This document shows positions 9,931 to 20,361 of a stretch of DNA of 64,000 bases, piece after piece. Below the pieces are notes generated by a model. That model had not been told where the DNA came from. It ran no database searches and saw only the letters and a list, made by a program, of their open reading frames with translations. The number at the start of each line of letters is the position of its first letter. Positions within the stretch are counted from its first letter, which is position 1. The stretch is taken from the NCBI RefSeq assembly GCF_021184045.1, contig NZ_CP073710.1, forward strand, positions 1,126,685 through 1,190,684, read 5' to 3'. Position numbers and translations under genes: made by a program. The stretch comes from Methanococcoides orientis (GTDB taxonomy: Archaea; Halobacteriota; Methanosarcinia; Methanosarcinales; Methanosarcinaceae).

Positions 9931-11142
9931 TCACTTATTGCAATATTCTTTTTCATCAGCAAGACAGGCTTCATATAGCTGTTCACGAAGGTCCGGCATA
10001 GCTGAAAGGGCACGGGTCCAATCAGGCATGAGTACGTCTGAAGGATGTTCAAGGTAATCTTCACCAGATCTCCTGATAACATTTGCGAACATATCCACAT
10101 ATAGCTCTTCCGCATGCCTGTTATAGCACAGACCATTGCAAAGGGCATCAGCATGATACCTGCGTATAAGGTCCTGACCGAGGCGCTTGTATTTTACATG
10201 GATACCATGCAGGTAAGAAGGTGAAATTATATTATCCGTGGATTCCGTTGTGATCCTCATAAAGGTCGTGAAGATATCACCGACCATTTTGCATAGACCT
10301 TCTGATCTGTTGGAACCTACATCCTGATGCTTATGATCATAGTAACCAAGATCAGTCTGGCAGATCTTCTTAGTTGTTGTGTTTCTGTAGACCTCTGCAA
10401 GAAGACCGACTTCAAGTCCCCAATCTGCAGGGATCCGTATGTTCATGGCAAGATCACTCGTCATAGCAAATTCACCTGCAAGAGTATACCTGAAAGCAAG
10501 AAGATACCGAAGTATATCAGCCTTGGAATCCATCTGTAAAGTGTCGAGCAAAGGACGTACAAAAAGCCTGAAAACACGACCGTGCATGGTCTTTGTCTCC
10601 ATATTTATCCTTGCATAATAACCTTTGTTGAAAAAGAAATTAAGTTCCGGTTCCACAATAGGATACAATAACTTTGCCGGGAAATCCTTGGAATAAGTGA
10701 CAATATCAGCATCATGATAAGCGATAGCATAGGAATCAAGGGTGGCGATCCCCGTGGCCAGCCAAACATCTTTCCCTTTACCCTTATAAGAAGTAATATC
10801 GATCCCCATCTTTTTCATAGTGAATAAAATGTGTTGGGCCCTGGGGCCATCACACCATACCACAATGTGAGGAGTTTTCAATTCTTTGAAAAATTCCACC
10901 ACATGAACATATTCTTCTTCAGTTTCAGCTGCAAGGGCGATAACGACCTGATTAAGGCAAGTACACTCATTGAGATTGGAAATTATGTTCTTAAGAGGGG
11001 GATTATTAACCTCTTCATACAAGATAGGAATTATGAGTGATGCAGGTCTGCGAGTTTTAAGTTCATGTATTCTTTTGATAAGTCGTTCTTTATCAATACT
11101 AAAATCATGAATTGTCGTAATATATTCTTGGTAAAAATCCAT
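9931..11142 (-). CDS. gpgS: Glucosyl-3-phosphoglycerate synthase
   Basis: A 403-residue GT81-type glycosyltransferase that condenses an NDP-glucose with 3-phosphoglycerate, the first step to the compatible solute glucosylglycerate. Visible features are a nucleotide-sugar region with GKGKDVWLATG near residue 160, a DxD-like metal motif YHDADIVTYS near 180, and the acceptor region toward the C-terminus. The same enzyme is characterised in Methanococcoides burtonii. A GGGGAG site four bases before ATG 11142 supports the start. It diverges from gpgP across a 240-base promoter region, forming a two-step pathway locus. Confidence 0.9.
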   Translation of the reverse strand: MDFYQEYITTIHDFSIDKERLIKRIHELKTRRPASLIIPILYEEVNNPPLKNIISNLNECTCLNQVVIALAAETEEEYVHVVEFFKELKTPHIVVWCDGPRAQHILFTMKKMGIDITSYKGKGKDVWLATGIATLDSYAIAYHDADIVTYSKDFPAKLLYPIVEPELNFFFNKGYYARINMETKTMHGRVFRLFVRPLLDTLQMDSKADILRYLLAFRYTLAGEFAMTSDLAMNIRIPADWGLEVGLLAEVYRNTTTKKICQTDLGYYDHKHQDVGSNRSEGLCKMVGDIFTTFMRITTESTDNIISPSYLHGIHVKYKRLGQDLIRRYHADALCNGLCYNRHAEELYVDMFANVIRRSGEDYLEHPSDVLMPDWTRALSAMPDLREQLYEACLADEKEYCNK

Positions 11143-11385
11143 CTAACTCCCCAGTAGATCTGATAGGCTGCAAAGTGTTCATAGTCCGGAATAAAGACTG
11201 GATCGAAACGCATTCCCCCACCTGTAGATGCACACCAATATTCCCGTTATGATATGTTGAATATCTATATATAGAACATTTAATATAAGCTTTTATACAG
11301 ACGGAGAATTCAAAACTGGTATCGGTAGACTAAAACATTTACTTGCTACCAAATATTTTTAAAACTGCTGGCAGGGGGAATGATC

Positions 11386-12207
11386 TTGGGGTATATTATA
11401 TTTACAGATCTTGATGGCACCTTAATAGACCACGCCACTTATTCTTATGAGGCAGCAAGACCTGCACTTAGCCTGCTCAAACAAAAAGGTATACCTCTAA
11501 TATTCTGTACCAGCAAGACCCGTGCAGAGATCGAGGTCTATGTTGAGGAACTGGACTGTCGCCATCCATTCATATCAGAAAATGGAGGAGGCATCTTCAT
11601 ACCGGAAGGATATTTTGATATTGATCTGAAGTTTGATCACAAGATCGGTGACTATAATGTCATAGAACTTGGAACCAGCTATTCCAATCTAAAAGATACC
11701 CTCTTGGAGATCAGCAAGAATTTCGATATTGAGATAATTAATTTTGGTAACATGACCACTGAAGAAGTAAGTGAGGATACAGGACTCGATATTCACTCTG
11801 CAGGACTTGCAAAGCTACGCGAGTATGATGAGGTCTTCCGGATAATCGATGAAACTGAAGAAAAAGCTTCCCGGATGATGGAACTTATAAGCTCTGCAGG
11901 GTACAACCACACCAGAGGTGGTAGATACTGGCATATTATCGGGAACAACGATAAAGGCAAAGCTGTCAGGATGCTAAGTGACATCTACAGAAAGCAGTTC
12001 ACTGAGATCACCACAATAGGTCTTGGCGATAGCCTGAATGACCTGCCAATGCTGGGATCTGTGGATATACCTGTTCTTGTACAAAAGCCGGGCAGCTTAC
12101 ACGACCCTTCAATAACCGATCCGAAAATAAAGCGTGTAAAGGGTATCGGACCCATAGGGTGGAACAATGCGGTCAGCGAGATAATAGAGAAGGGATCCGG
12201 AATTTAA
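11386..12207 (+). CDS. gpgP: Glucosyl-3-phosphoglycerate (mannosyl-3-phosphoglycerate-type) phosphatase
   Basis: A roughly 273-residue HAD-IIB phosphatase that removes the phosphate made by GpgS to yield glucosylglycerate. HAD motif I is FTDLDGTLID at the N-terminus (nucleophile and acid Asp), motif II is FCTSKTRAE, and motif IV is LGDSLNDLPML near residue 210. It falls with the MpgP group that also covers GpgP. The ribosome site GGGGG (11374-11378) is only one base from ATG 11380 but seven from TTG 11386, so I prefer the TTG start; the difference is two residues. Confidence 0.88.
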   Translation: MGYIIFTDLDGTLIDHATYSYEAARPALSLLKQKGIPLIFCTSKTRAEIEVYVEELDCRHPFISENGGGIFIPEGYFDIDLKFDHKIGDYNVIELGTSYSNLKDTLLEISKNFDIEIINFGNMTTEEVSEDTGLDIHSAGLAKLREYDEVFRIIDETEEKASRMMELISSAGYNHTRGGRYWHIIGNNDKGKAVRMLSDIYRKQFTEITTIGLGDSLNDLPMLGSVDIPVLVQKPGSLHDPSITDPKIKRVKGIGPIGWNNAVSEIIEKGSGI

Positions 12208-12234
12208 TTTTAAGAACATAAAGGGGTACATGGA

Positions 12235-12765
12235 ATGATACGAATTGAGAATATGATATCAAGAGCCTTTTTGATAGGAATTATCAAGATGGTGGACAAG
12301 AATGGGGTCCAGAATGCTCTGGAATGGTTACGTGAGATCGGGGAAGAATTAGCTGAGATCGAAGGACCTGGATTTGAAGGTGCTCGTGAAGATGACATTA
12401 ACTATTTGCCAGTCTGTCCGTTCTCAAACACTCTCCTTGATTTTATAGCGATATATGGAGAGAGACCTTCACAATTCGTAGAACTTGTAAACCTTTCCAA
12501 CAAGCAAATGAGGGAAGCTGAGGACGGTTGGGAATATCCGGCACTTACAACGGTCACAGGCATACTTCATCACAGCTACATAAAAAGAAGGGGAAAACTG
12601 GCAGGTGTTGAACTTCTTAATGTGGGATCAAGATGCCCTCGTACCAACAATATAGTCTACAACGAGAAAGCCCTTGAGAAGGCAAATATGACAAAAGAAG
12701 ACGTGGATAAGTATCTTGAGAAAGCATATTACGTTTGTAAGATCAATTACCTTAAAAAGGAGTGA
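12235..12765 (+). CDS. Unrecognised 176-residue protein in the glucosylglycerate locus
   Basis: I do not recognise this protein. It is soluble-looking, with an acidic N-terminal half, a motif NYLPVCPFSNTLLDFI near residues 58-73, and further Cys residues near 140 and 166. A GGGG site eight bases before ATG 12235 supports the start. It begins 27 bases after gpgP and its stop abuts the hydrolase gene, so it is probably co-transcribed with both. A role tied to glucosylglycerate or glycogen turnover is guilt by association only. Confidence 0.75.
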   Translation: MIRIENMISRAFLIGIIKMVDKNGVQNALEWLREIGEELAEIEGPGFEGAREDDINYLPVCPFSNTLLDFIAIYGERPSQFVELVNLSNKQMREAEDGWEYPALTTVTGILHHSYIKRRGKLAGVELLNVGSRCPRTNNIVYNEKALEKANMTKEDVDKYLEKAYYVCKINYLKKE

Positions 12766-12770
12766 ATTCT

Positions 12771-13994
12771 TTGAACCTGATCGAAGCTGAAAAACTCTAC
12801 GAGAACAGCGTAAAGATCCTGAAGAACAACCAGCATGAAAAAGGAGGATTTTATGCAAGTCCGCCAGGAACACGTTATCCTTTTATCTACCCCAGAGACC
12901 ACTCGGTGGCAATACTTGGCTGCATTGATGCCGAAATGCTGGACGAGGCCAGAAGAGGTCTTGAATTTGTCCTGAACTCCCAAAAGCCCCTGGGAGAATT
13001 TTCCCAGAGATATGATGTTGACGGAAATGACGCTAGCTACAAGGACCTGCAGATCGATGGGAACGGCCTGGTCCTTTTTTCAATGGGAAAATATTTCGAA
13101 GCAACGGGCGGACTCTTCTTTGAATCGATGGCTGACAGGATTTTTGTGGAAAAACACTGGGAAACTGTCAAGAAAGCTGTTGAGTTCATATTGCTGAACA
13201 AGAACGAAGAGGTCGACCTGATTCATACTGTGAACAGCATCCACGAATATCCCGCCTACGAGCATGGTTTTGAGATCTATGCCAACTCTGCCTGTTGTGC
13301 AGGGATCCTCGCAGCAGTAAAAATGGGAGAAGCCCTTGGTGAAGATGTCGCCAACTGGAAAGCTGAGGCTGAAAAGATAAGGGAAGCCATTCTTACACGG
13401 ATGTATAGCCCGCGTAGGCGCTCATTTATCAAATGTATCCGTGTAAAAGAGAAAAGCAGCAACCCTATCGGATACGATGCCTTTGCCTCAAGCGTAATCG
13501 ATGTGGATGTTGTGGAATACGCACCTGCATACTTTGAGCTCATAGACCAGCATGACATCAAGAATCGCTATACTGTCCGGAGGATACATGATAGGCTCTG
13601 GGACAAGGAGATCGGAGGCTTAAACCGCTATCCGGAAATGTGGGACAGGAATAACGGAGGATATGGACCATGGTGCCACTTCACCTGCCAGCTTGCAAAC
13701 CATTATGTTGCTATTGATGACCAGGATATGGCAGAGATGTATATGGGATGGGTAGTGGACATGGCACACAACTACCTCCTGCCCGAACATATCTCAACAA
13801 TTGAAAGGTTTGAGATATGGCATGAAGACTATACCAACGCAAAGATTCTCAGGGATAGTAAACTTACTATGATCGAAAATGTGCGTAACCATCCAAAATG
13901 GAAAGATGGAATGGCATACGTGACTATACCACTCATATGGCCTCACGCAGAATATGTCAGGACTTATAAGAACTACATGGAGAAGTTTGGCTGA
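12771..13994 (+). CDS. GH15-type glycoside hydrolase (glucoamylase-like)
   Basis: About 407 residues with an (alpha/alpha)6-barrel look. Landmarks are the GH15-like FIYPRDHSVAILGC near residue 35, DLQIDGNGLVLFSMG near 85, and a C-terminal LPEHISTIERFEIW region whose Glu fits a catalytic base position. No signal peptide, so it acts in the cytoplasm. AGGAG at 12758-12762 is eight bases from TTG 12771, favouring that start over the GTG overlapping the previous stop. Context suggests it may hydrolyse glucosylglycerate or a related glucoside, though a polysaccharide substrate is equally possible from sequence. Confidence 0.78.
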   Translation: MNLIEAEKLYENSVKILKNNQHEKGGFYASPPGTRYPFIYPRDHSVAILGCIDAEMLDEARRGLEFVLNSQKPLGEFSQRYDVDGNDASYKDLQIDGNGLVLFSMGKYFEATGGLFFESMADRIFVEKHWETVKKAVEFILLNKNEEVDLIHTVNSIHEYPAYEHGFEIYANSACCAGILAAVKMGEALGEDVANWKAEAEKIREAILTRMYSPRRRSFIKCIRVKEKSSNPIGYDAFASSVIDVDVVEYAPAYFELIDQHDIKNRYTVRRIHDRLWDKEIGGLNRYPEMWDRNNGGYGPWCHFTCQLANHYVAIDDQDMAEMYMGWVVDMAHNYLLPEHISTIERFEIWHEDYTNAKILRDSKLTMIENVRNHPKWKDGMAYVTIPLIWPHAEYVRTYKNYMEKFG

Positions 13995-14166
13995 ATAAGT
14001 TCTTGTATGATCTTTGAAGATGCCATTTTGTAAAAGCAAAAGTTGTGCCGGCATATTGCTGAAATCTGTCAGAAAATGCCTGCACTGCTCCCTGAGCAAA
14101 TCTATTATTTTAACTTTCCATTTTTTTAATTAAGCCCTCATTCTTCTGAGGACACATTGTCAACGA

Positions 14167-15921
14167 TCATTTTTCAGAAGTCTCCACCTCTTCTCCTATG
14201 GGAGAAACAAGACTGAAACTATCCACATCAAAAAGTCCCATGTCAGTAAGTCTCAACGAAGGGATCACCGGAAGAGCAATGAAAGAATGGGTTATAAATG
14301 GTGCCGGAAGGGTGCAGCCAATACTTTTTACTGCCATGTGTAGGTCGTTCAATCTTTTTTCAACCTCTTCGACCGGAAGAGTGCTTAACAAACCGGCAAA
14401 AGGCAGTTCAAGCTTATCCACAACCTTGCCATCACTGACAACACAGATACCGCCATTCATACCCCGAATGGTGTTGGCACACAATGCCATATCCGAATGG
14501 TTATCTCCTGTGACTACAACGTTGTGGCTGTCATGCCCTATGCTCTGACCGATAGCACCATTTCTGATACCTATTCCTTTGATAAAACCAAGACCTATGT
14601 TACCCGTCCTGCCATGTCTTTCGATCACAGCGACACTCAGGACATCATTATCGATATCCGGAAGCAACGTACCGTCCTGATCTGAATGAAGTATGGCATT
14701 CTCTTTTTCTGTCAGGATCAGATCAGGCAGGACTTTTATCGCTGAGACCCTGTAGTCCCTTTCAGGATCTGCTTTTAATTGAAGGTCAGATGCATCGACC
14801 TCTGAGAAACTGACAGTATTAAAGACGAGATCAGGATATTCGTAAGATGGAACAAAGCCTTCAACCAGCTTTCCTGCTGCGTAGACCGAATCTATGCTGA
14901 AGGCATCAAGGTCATCAAGCACAATAATATCTGCTTTTCTGCCGATCGAAATGGAACCAACCTGGTTGTCAAGATGGTAATGCTTTGCAGTATTGATGGT
15001 GGCCATGCAGATCGCATCGATCGGGGAAAGTCCCATTGCTATAGCTCTCCTGACGATCACATCCATATAGCCTTTCATCAGGTCGGATGGATGCTTGTCA
15101 TCGGTTACAAAGAAAACGTTCTCAAGGGAAACTCCATCCTCAATAAGTCTTGGAAGGAACCTATCAAGGGCTTTAGCTGCAGATCCTTCCCTTATCATAA
15201 GCTTCATTCCAAGACGCAGTTTCTCCAGTGCCTCTTCATATTCAATGGATTCGTGGTCCGTGGAAATTCCGGCTGCCATGTAGCCCCACAGTTGCTCTCC
15301 TGAAATTGCGGGACAGTGACCATCGACCACGAGCCTGTCCTTAAGTGCAGCCTTTATCATGGACAACTTGTTCTCATCCCCGAACAATACGCCGGGATAG
15401 TCCATCATCTCACCAAGGCCAACAACATTCTCGTTATCGATCAGCGAATTAATATCATCTGCACTGATGGATGCACCTGCTGTTTCAAAAGTGGTAGCAG
15501 GAACACACGATGATATCGCTACAAAAGCATTCAAAGGCAGTGATGACGCTTCTTCAAGCACAAGTTCGATACCTTTTTTACCAAGGACATTGGCTATCTC
15601 ATGAGGATCGATCACAACGGATGTCGTGCCGTGTTCCAGAGCAGGTGCTGAGAACTGGCTCAGGGTTACCATACTGGATTCAAAATGAACATGACCATCG
15701 ATCAATCCGGGACAGATGTAACGACCGCTTACATCGATGAGTTGAGTATCATCACCTTTAAGGCAGGAAACATCACCGATGCCTGCAATATAGCCTCCCT
15801 TTACCGCAATGTCCCTATCCAATATCTCTTTTGTATTGACATTGACAACATGACCGCCGGTAAAAATAGTATCTGCTTTAATTTTGCCTGTAGCTGCAAA
15901 TATCCTGTCCCTTATGTCCAT
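14167..15921 (-). CDS. ade: Adenine deaminase
   Basis: An amidohydrolase-superfamily enzyme converting adenine to hypoxanthine for purine salvage. The metal motif GLIDGHVHFESS near residue 72, DPHEIANVLG near 103, VDGHCP near 200, STDHES near 218 and TDDKHPSDL near 270 match the AdeC family. ATG 15921 gives 584 residues and an N-terminus of family length; the frame is also open to GTG 15981, which overlaps the helicase stop by four bases, and that longer start cannot be excluded. It is the last gene of a four-gene minus-strand operon. Confidence 0.92.
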   Translation of the reverse strand: MDIRDRIFAATGKIKADTIFTGGHVVNVNTKEILDRDIAVKGGYIAGIGDVSCLKGDDTQLIDVSGRYICPGLIDGHVHFESSMVTLSQFSAPALEHGTTSVVIDPHEIANVLGKKGIELVLEEASSLPLNAFVAISSCVPATTFETAGASISADDINSLIDNENVVGLGEMMDYPGVLFGDENKLSMIKAALKDRLVVDGHCPAISGEQLWGYMAAGISTDHESIEYEEALEKLRLGMKLMIREGSAAKALDRFLPRLIEDGVSLENVFFVTDDKHPSDLMKGYMDVIVRRAIAMGLSPIDAICMATINTAKHYHLDNQVGSISIGRKADIIVLDDLDAFSIDSVYAAGKLVEGFVPSYEYPDLVFNTVSFSEVDASDLQLKADPERDYRVSAIKVLPDLILTEKENAILHSDQDGTLLPDIDNDVLSVAVIERHGRTGNIGLGFIKGIGIRNGAIGQSIGHDSHNVVVTGDNHSDMALCANTIRGMNGGICVVSDGKVVDKLELPFAGLLSTLPVEEVEKRLNDLHMAVKSIGCTLPAPFITHSFIALPVIPSLRLTDMGLFDVDSFSLVSPIGEEVETSEK

Positions 15922-15977
15922 GAAAGATTTCTTGGATGTACAAAGTATAAGAGAATTGCGCCATAGAACCCTGATTT

Positions 15978-18812
15978 TCACTTCCAGAACTGCTTGTTCT
16001 TGGCATAGTTCCTTTCTGCAGCCATGATATCCCTGTAGAAGGTTTCCTCATCCACACGCATCTTTTCGATCACACGTGAAGCGGTATCAGGACCAATACC
16101 ACGACTTGCAAGAGCTATGACCGCAAGCTTTCCGTTACCCATCACGATGCCGGCATTTCGATATACCCGCTGAATGCGCTTCACATCTTCCTTTGCAGTT
16201 ACCTTATCCTGCTTACGGACAAGCTTGATCTCTTCCTCTTCCCACGGTTTAAGGGCAGCCACCATTCTGGAATCACACACCGGGCACTGGATCTCATCTG
16301 GAACGTTCATAACCTTCCGACGTGACACCCATTTCTTGCAATGCACACAGAATAATATGATCCGATCGTGCATGATCCTGTCCTTCAGAGCAAGGACAAT
16401 GGACCTGTCGGCTTTCTCCGGAGCTACAAGATCACGTCGCATTGCAAATCCTGCAGAACCAATGGGTGTTGGCATAGGGCTGACCAGTATGACCATCTCC
16501 TCTGAAGCTATGCGCGAAAGAACATCCCTTGCCCGGTCCACATCCAGCATGTTGTGGAAGATCTCACGCATGACCTCATCATACATGGAAGTGTCCTTGT
16601 AGATCTCGAGCAGTTTTTTCATGCTGATGCGATCATAATCAATATCCTTGCTCAATGCACCGAACTTCCGTGCCACATGAACCATCTTCCATTTCATCAC
16701 AGAAGTGTTCTTCAGAGTCATCTCAATGATCGGCTCAATGTGCTCCGGCTGGATCTCGTAGATCATTTCCTGAATATGCAAAGCCTTCATACGCCTCGGG
16801 AGCTGCATCCTTATCCTGTAAGGATCGATCTCCTGACTCACACTGCTTCCAAAACGTGCAGCAAGAAGGGAAGTTATCACTTTCCCAATGGTCTCATTGG
16901 TAGTGTGCCCGAAACATGAATTGATTATGACAGCTTCGCCTTCATCCTCAATTACGATCGTATCATTATCAGGAAGCGGATAACCCTTTGAGATGTGTTC
17001 TTTTATGAGCTCTATGACTGCAAGTGCACTGTGAATATCAACAGGATATTCTTCCATCAGTGCTTCAACGATCTCCTCATCACTTTTCCCATCGTGTATC
17101 AGGAACGATACCCTGAAACGAATGCGACCAACCTGCTGTGCAACTTCGAACGGGACCGGGATCTCCTCACCAACCCAGCTTGGGATCTCACCCATGGTCT
17201 TGACAGGCTCCACTTTTATCCGGTCACGATCGGTGTTCATCTCAATGACACGCCACATGTCACCCTTGGTAATAAAAACTGCACCGGGAGATGCAAAATT
17301 AACAACAAAAGCCTCATCCAGCATTCCCACTGACCTGCCGGAGACAATATCGTAGATCTCGAACTTCCTTTCATCAGGGATCATTGAAAGATTTTCGTAG
17401 TAATATTGCCAGCTCTTCTTTCGCCTGCTAATGCTACTGGAACCCTCATCACGCCAGACCATGCGGTAGTCTGTAACCTGTTCAACGACACGTTCAAGCT
17501 GCTCTATGGAAAGATCCCTGAAAGGATAGGTCCGTCTTAGTATGGAATGGATCTTCTTTATCTCAACATCACCAAAATCGATCACCATTCCGGATATCTG
17601 GTTTGCCACAACATCTAGGGAACCACTGTGGGGAATTATATTCTCAACTTTGCCTTCCATTGCAGCCTTTGTAATCGCCATACTCTCCACAATGTCATCG
17701 GAGCCCATTGCAAGGATCGTACCCCTGGAAACCTCGTGTATCCTGTGTCCTGCACGTCCTACACGCTGGAGCAGGCGCGAGACCTGTCTCGGAGAACCAT
17801 ACTGGACAACGTGGTCAACTTTACCGATATCAATACCAAGCTCCATTGATGAAGTACATATCAGTCCTTTTATATCGCCTGCCTTGAACGATTCTTCAGC
17901 CTCGATACGTGCATCCACAGAAAGGGAACCGTGATGTACCCCTATTGAAGCTTCCAGTATCTTAAAACCCGATGCAAGGGCTTCGGCACTTTGTCTTGTA
18001 TTAACGAAAATAAGAGTTGATAAGTGACCCTCCACGATCTCACGTATACAACGCAGATGAGATGCAAACTCCGGCTCACAGCCGATCTTTCTCCCAAGCT
18101 CAACATCTTCATCGGTAACCTGCGGACTGATAACATTGAATTCCAGCAGGCTTATCATGGAAACCTGTACAACGGATACGTCCCTGCCTGAACCTACAAG
18201 GAATTGAGAGACAACATCAGGATTACCCACGGTGGCTGAAAGCCCTACCCTCAGAAACTCACCGGATATCTCCACAAGCCTTTCAAGTCCCACGGAAAGC
18301 TGTGCACCCCTTTTGGATGATGCAAGTTCATGGATCTCATCCACGACAACATAACTGACACACTCGAGGTTCTTCCGAAGCCGGGAACCTGTGAACATTG
18401 CCTGAAGTGTTTCAGGAGTTGTTATCAGTAGGTCAGGAGGGTTCTTGGATTGTTTCTGCCTCTGATAAGGAGTAGTATCCCCATGGCGCACCTGTACGGT
18501 TATCCCTAACTCTTTACCCCATGTCTGGATACGTGTGAGCATATCACGGTTGAGCGCACGCAGTGGCGTTATATAAAGAGCAGAAATACCTGTGCGCCCT
18601 TCTTCACTTTTGCGAAGAATGTGATCGAACATCGGAAGAACTGCAGATTCAGTCTTTCCGGAGCCTGTGGGTGCGATCAGGAATGTATGCTCCCCTGCAA
18701 GGATATGTGGGAAACACATATTCTGTGGTTTGGTGGGAGCAGTGAAACCCATTTTCACAAGGGTTTCCTGAATGGCAGGATGAAAAACATCAAATTGGTT
18801 TCCAAAGCTCAT
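15978..18812 (-). CDS. lhr: Lhr-type ATP-dependent DNA helicase
   Basis: A 944-residue superfamily 2 helicase of the archaeal Lhr-core group, thought to act on branched or forked DNA in repair. Motif I is APTGSGKTE near residue 42, motif II is VVVDEIHEL near 160, and motif VI is QRVGRAGHR near 350. The Lhr winged-helix and domain 4 region follows, then a C-terminal zinc-binding segment with CVHCKKW and CPVCDSRM near 850-880. Its start overlaps the stop of the upstream phosphoesterase gene by four bases, so the pair is translationally coupled. Confidence 0.93.
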   Translation of the reverse strand: MSFGNQFDVFHPAIQETLVKMGFTAPTKPQNMCFPHILAGEHTFLIAPTGSGKTESAVLPMFDHILRKSEEGRTGISALYITPLRALNRDMLTRIQTWGKELGITVQVRHGDTTPYQRQKQSKNPPDLLITTPETLQAMFTGSRLRKNLECVSYVVVDEIHELASSKRGAQLSVGLERLVEISGEFLRVGLSATVGNPDVVSQFLVGSGRDVSVVQVSMISLLEFNVISPQVTDEDVELGRKIGCEPEFASHLRCIREIVEGHLSTLIFVNTRQSAEALASGFKILEASIGVHHGSLSVDARIEAEESFKAGDIKGLICTSSMELGIDIGKVDHVVQYGSPRQVSRLLQRVGRAGHRIHEVSRGTILAMGSDDIVESMAITKAAMEGKVENIIPHSGSLDVVANQISGMVIDFGDVEIKKIHSILRRTYPFRDLSIEQLERVVEQVTDYRMVWRDEGSSSISRRKKSWQYYYENLSMIPDERKFEIYDIVSGRSVGMLDEAFVVNFASPGAVFITKGDMWRVIEMNTDRDRIKVEPVKTMGEIPSWVGEEIPVPFEVAQQVGRIRFRVSFLIHDGKSDEEIVEALMEEYPVDIHSALAVIELIKEHISKGYPLPDNDTIVIEDEGEAVIINSCFGHTTNETIGKVITSLLAARFGSSVSQEIDPYRIRMQLPRRMKALHIQEMIYEIQPEHIEPIIEMTLKNTSVMKWKMVHVARKFGALSKDIDYDRISMKKLLEIYKDTSMYDEVMREIFHNMLDVDRARDVLSRIASEEMVILVSPMPTPIGSAGFAMRRDLVAPEKADRSIVLALKDRIMHDRIILFCVHCKKWVSRRKVMNVPDEIQCPVCDSRMVAALKPWEEEEIKLVRKQDKVTAKEDVKRIQRVYRNAGIVMGNGKLAVIALASRGIGPDTASRVIEKMRVDEETFYRDIMAAERNYAKNKQFWK

Positions 18813-19753
18813 TTTCCAGTCTCCTTTGAGGTTTTCTTTGTGGAATTGCCCTTTTGCTTATTCTCTTTTGACCCAATACTGCTGCTTTTATTGTTTTCAT
18901 TTTTAGTTTTCTTTTTCTTACTTCTACGATTTCTGCTTCGATCGGAACGGGTTTCCTCCAGTTTCCTGATATTCTTCAGTATTCCCAGATACGTACCGTC
19001 CAGCAGATAGATATCAGAATTATCAATGTCGAGTGCACCAGATGAAAATATCGGTCCTAAAAGGTCGTCACGTACGGACTCATTGAAAGCCACTCCGCCA
19101 CAAAGTTCGTTGAAAGCCGGAACCACTACTACATCAGGATCAGACCAGGCATCACTTTCCGGAGAGAGGTCAGCACTCTTGAAGTGGGCTGCAAGTACTT
19201 CCCTTTCAAGTCTTGCCCTTATCCATACCTGCTCCACCACCGAGTAACCCATAGCATCCGTGAACCGCACTGTTGGGTGGTTATGAGCAACGATCACATG
19301 CTCAGCAGACAACAATTCCACCGATGGCCACGTGTGACCATGAAAATAACCGACACCATCGATCACATCACCACGAGCTGAATAGACATTTACATCACTG
19401 TCCGAAGGAAGGAGAAACTCGATCCCACCGTCATGGTTTCCGGGGAAGATATCAACAATGGCCTTCTCTGCAAGACTGCAAATAAAATACGGGATCTCAT
19501 CACGTTCCTGCCAGGAGACCTGTGGCACGTTATGTTTTACATCACCAAGCAGCACGATTCGGTCTGGCTTCTCCTGCTCTACAAGTTTCATGATACGTTC
19601 AAGTCGCTGCTCTATCTGGCTTGGTATGGAAAAACCACTCCTGTAAAGGTCCCATTCGATTCCAAGATGGATATCTGCCAGTACAAGAGCCTTTGTATCG
19701 CCTGAAACTAAGAGTGCAGGCTCATTGATCACAGGTTCGACCGTTATCGTCAT
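18809..19753 (-). CDS. Metallophosphoesterase (calcineurin-like) with basic tail
   Basis: A 314-residue protein with the dinuclear-metal phosphoesterase motifs ADIHLG near residue 31, LLGDVKHN near 69 and FPGNHDGG near 103, and a later GHTW...AHNHP pattern near 137-157. The last 50 residues are rich in Lys, Arg, Ser and Asn and are probably disordered and nucleic-acid binding. This phosphoesterase/Lhr neighbourship is common in archaea and suggests a joint DNA-repair role, possibly as a nuclease. It overlaps lhr by four bases. Confidence 0.88.
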   Translation of the reverse strand: MTITVEPVINEPALLVSGDTKALVLADIHLGIEWDLYRSGFSIPSQIEQRLERIMKLVEQEKPDRIVLLGDVKHNVPQVSWQERDEIPYFICSLAEKAIVDIFPGNHDGGIEFLLPSDSDVNVYSARGDVIDGVGYFHGHTWPSVELLSAEHVIVAHNHPTVRFTDAMGYSVVEQVWIRARLEREVLAAHFKSADLSPESDAWSDPDVVVVPAFNELCGGVAFNESVRDDLLGPIFSSGALDIDNSDIYLLDGTYLGILKNIRKLEETRSDRSRNRRSKKKKTKNENNKSSSIGSKENKQKGNSTKKTSKETGK

Positions 19754-19755
19754 TA

Positions 19756-20160
19756 TTATTTCTGTCCTTCTTTGCTTAAGCTATCTACCTTTTCCTGCAA
19801 CTCCTTTACCATGGACTGCATCTCACGCATTTCATCATGCATCTGCACCAGGCGGTTATACATGGGACTCCTGTCATCCTTTACCGCCTGCTCCTGGGAG
19901 AACTTCTGTTTGCTCGGAAAAATATAAACATAGGTAAGCCACATCCCTATGAAAGCTACGATGAACATTGATAAAAGGAAGAAATAATATTCCGGAAAGA
20001 TCGTTCTGGCAAACGAATCACCGGAACTGTAATACTGAAGCCGGGTGATCATCATAAAATTCAGGATCGAGAACAGGAACATGGTCTCACCTACAAGGAT
20101 CAGGATCCCTCCAAGACGGGTGGAAGTTGCCCTCTGTTTAGGAATTAGTCTTTCAAGCAT
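19756..20160 (-). CDS. Small membrane protein with C-terminal coiled coil
   Basis: A 134-residue protein with two predicted membrane spans (about residues 17-37 and 58-80) and a heptad-like C-terminal helix from about 100 (VQMHDEMREMQSMVKELQEKV). I recognise no family. It ends two bases before the phosphoesterase start on the same strand and probably opens the four-gene operon reading into the Lhr and adenine deaminase genes. Confidence 0.75.
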   Translation of the reverse strand: MLERLIPKQRATSTRLGGILILVGETMFLFSILNFMMITRLQYYSSGDSFARTIFPEYYFFLLSMFIVAFIGMWLTYVYIFPSKQKFSQEQAVKDDRSPMYNRLVQMHDEMREMQSMVKELQEKVDSLSKEGQK

Positions 20161-20361
20161 ATCGGTGCCTCGATTAAAGATAGGTAATCGTTGTTAAACT
20201 CATTTATCAAAAATGTTATTTGAAACTACTGAATTGAATATTGCATAAAAGTCCTTTCCCAAGTGAATTAAAGCTAATGGATAAGGTTAGGAAAACATAG
20301 AGCTGAATAAAATATAAAAGAAGGAAAAAGTGAAGAAGGTATATACAGAAACAACTGCAAT

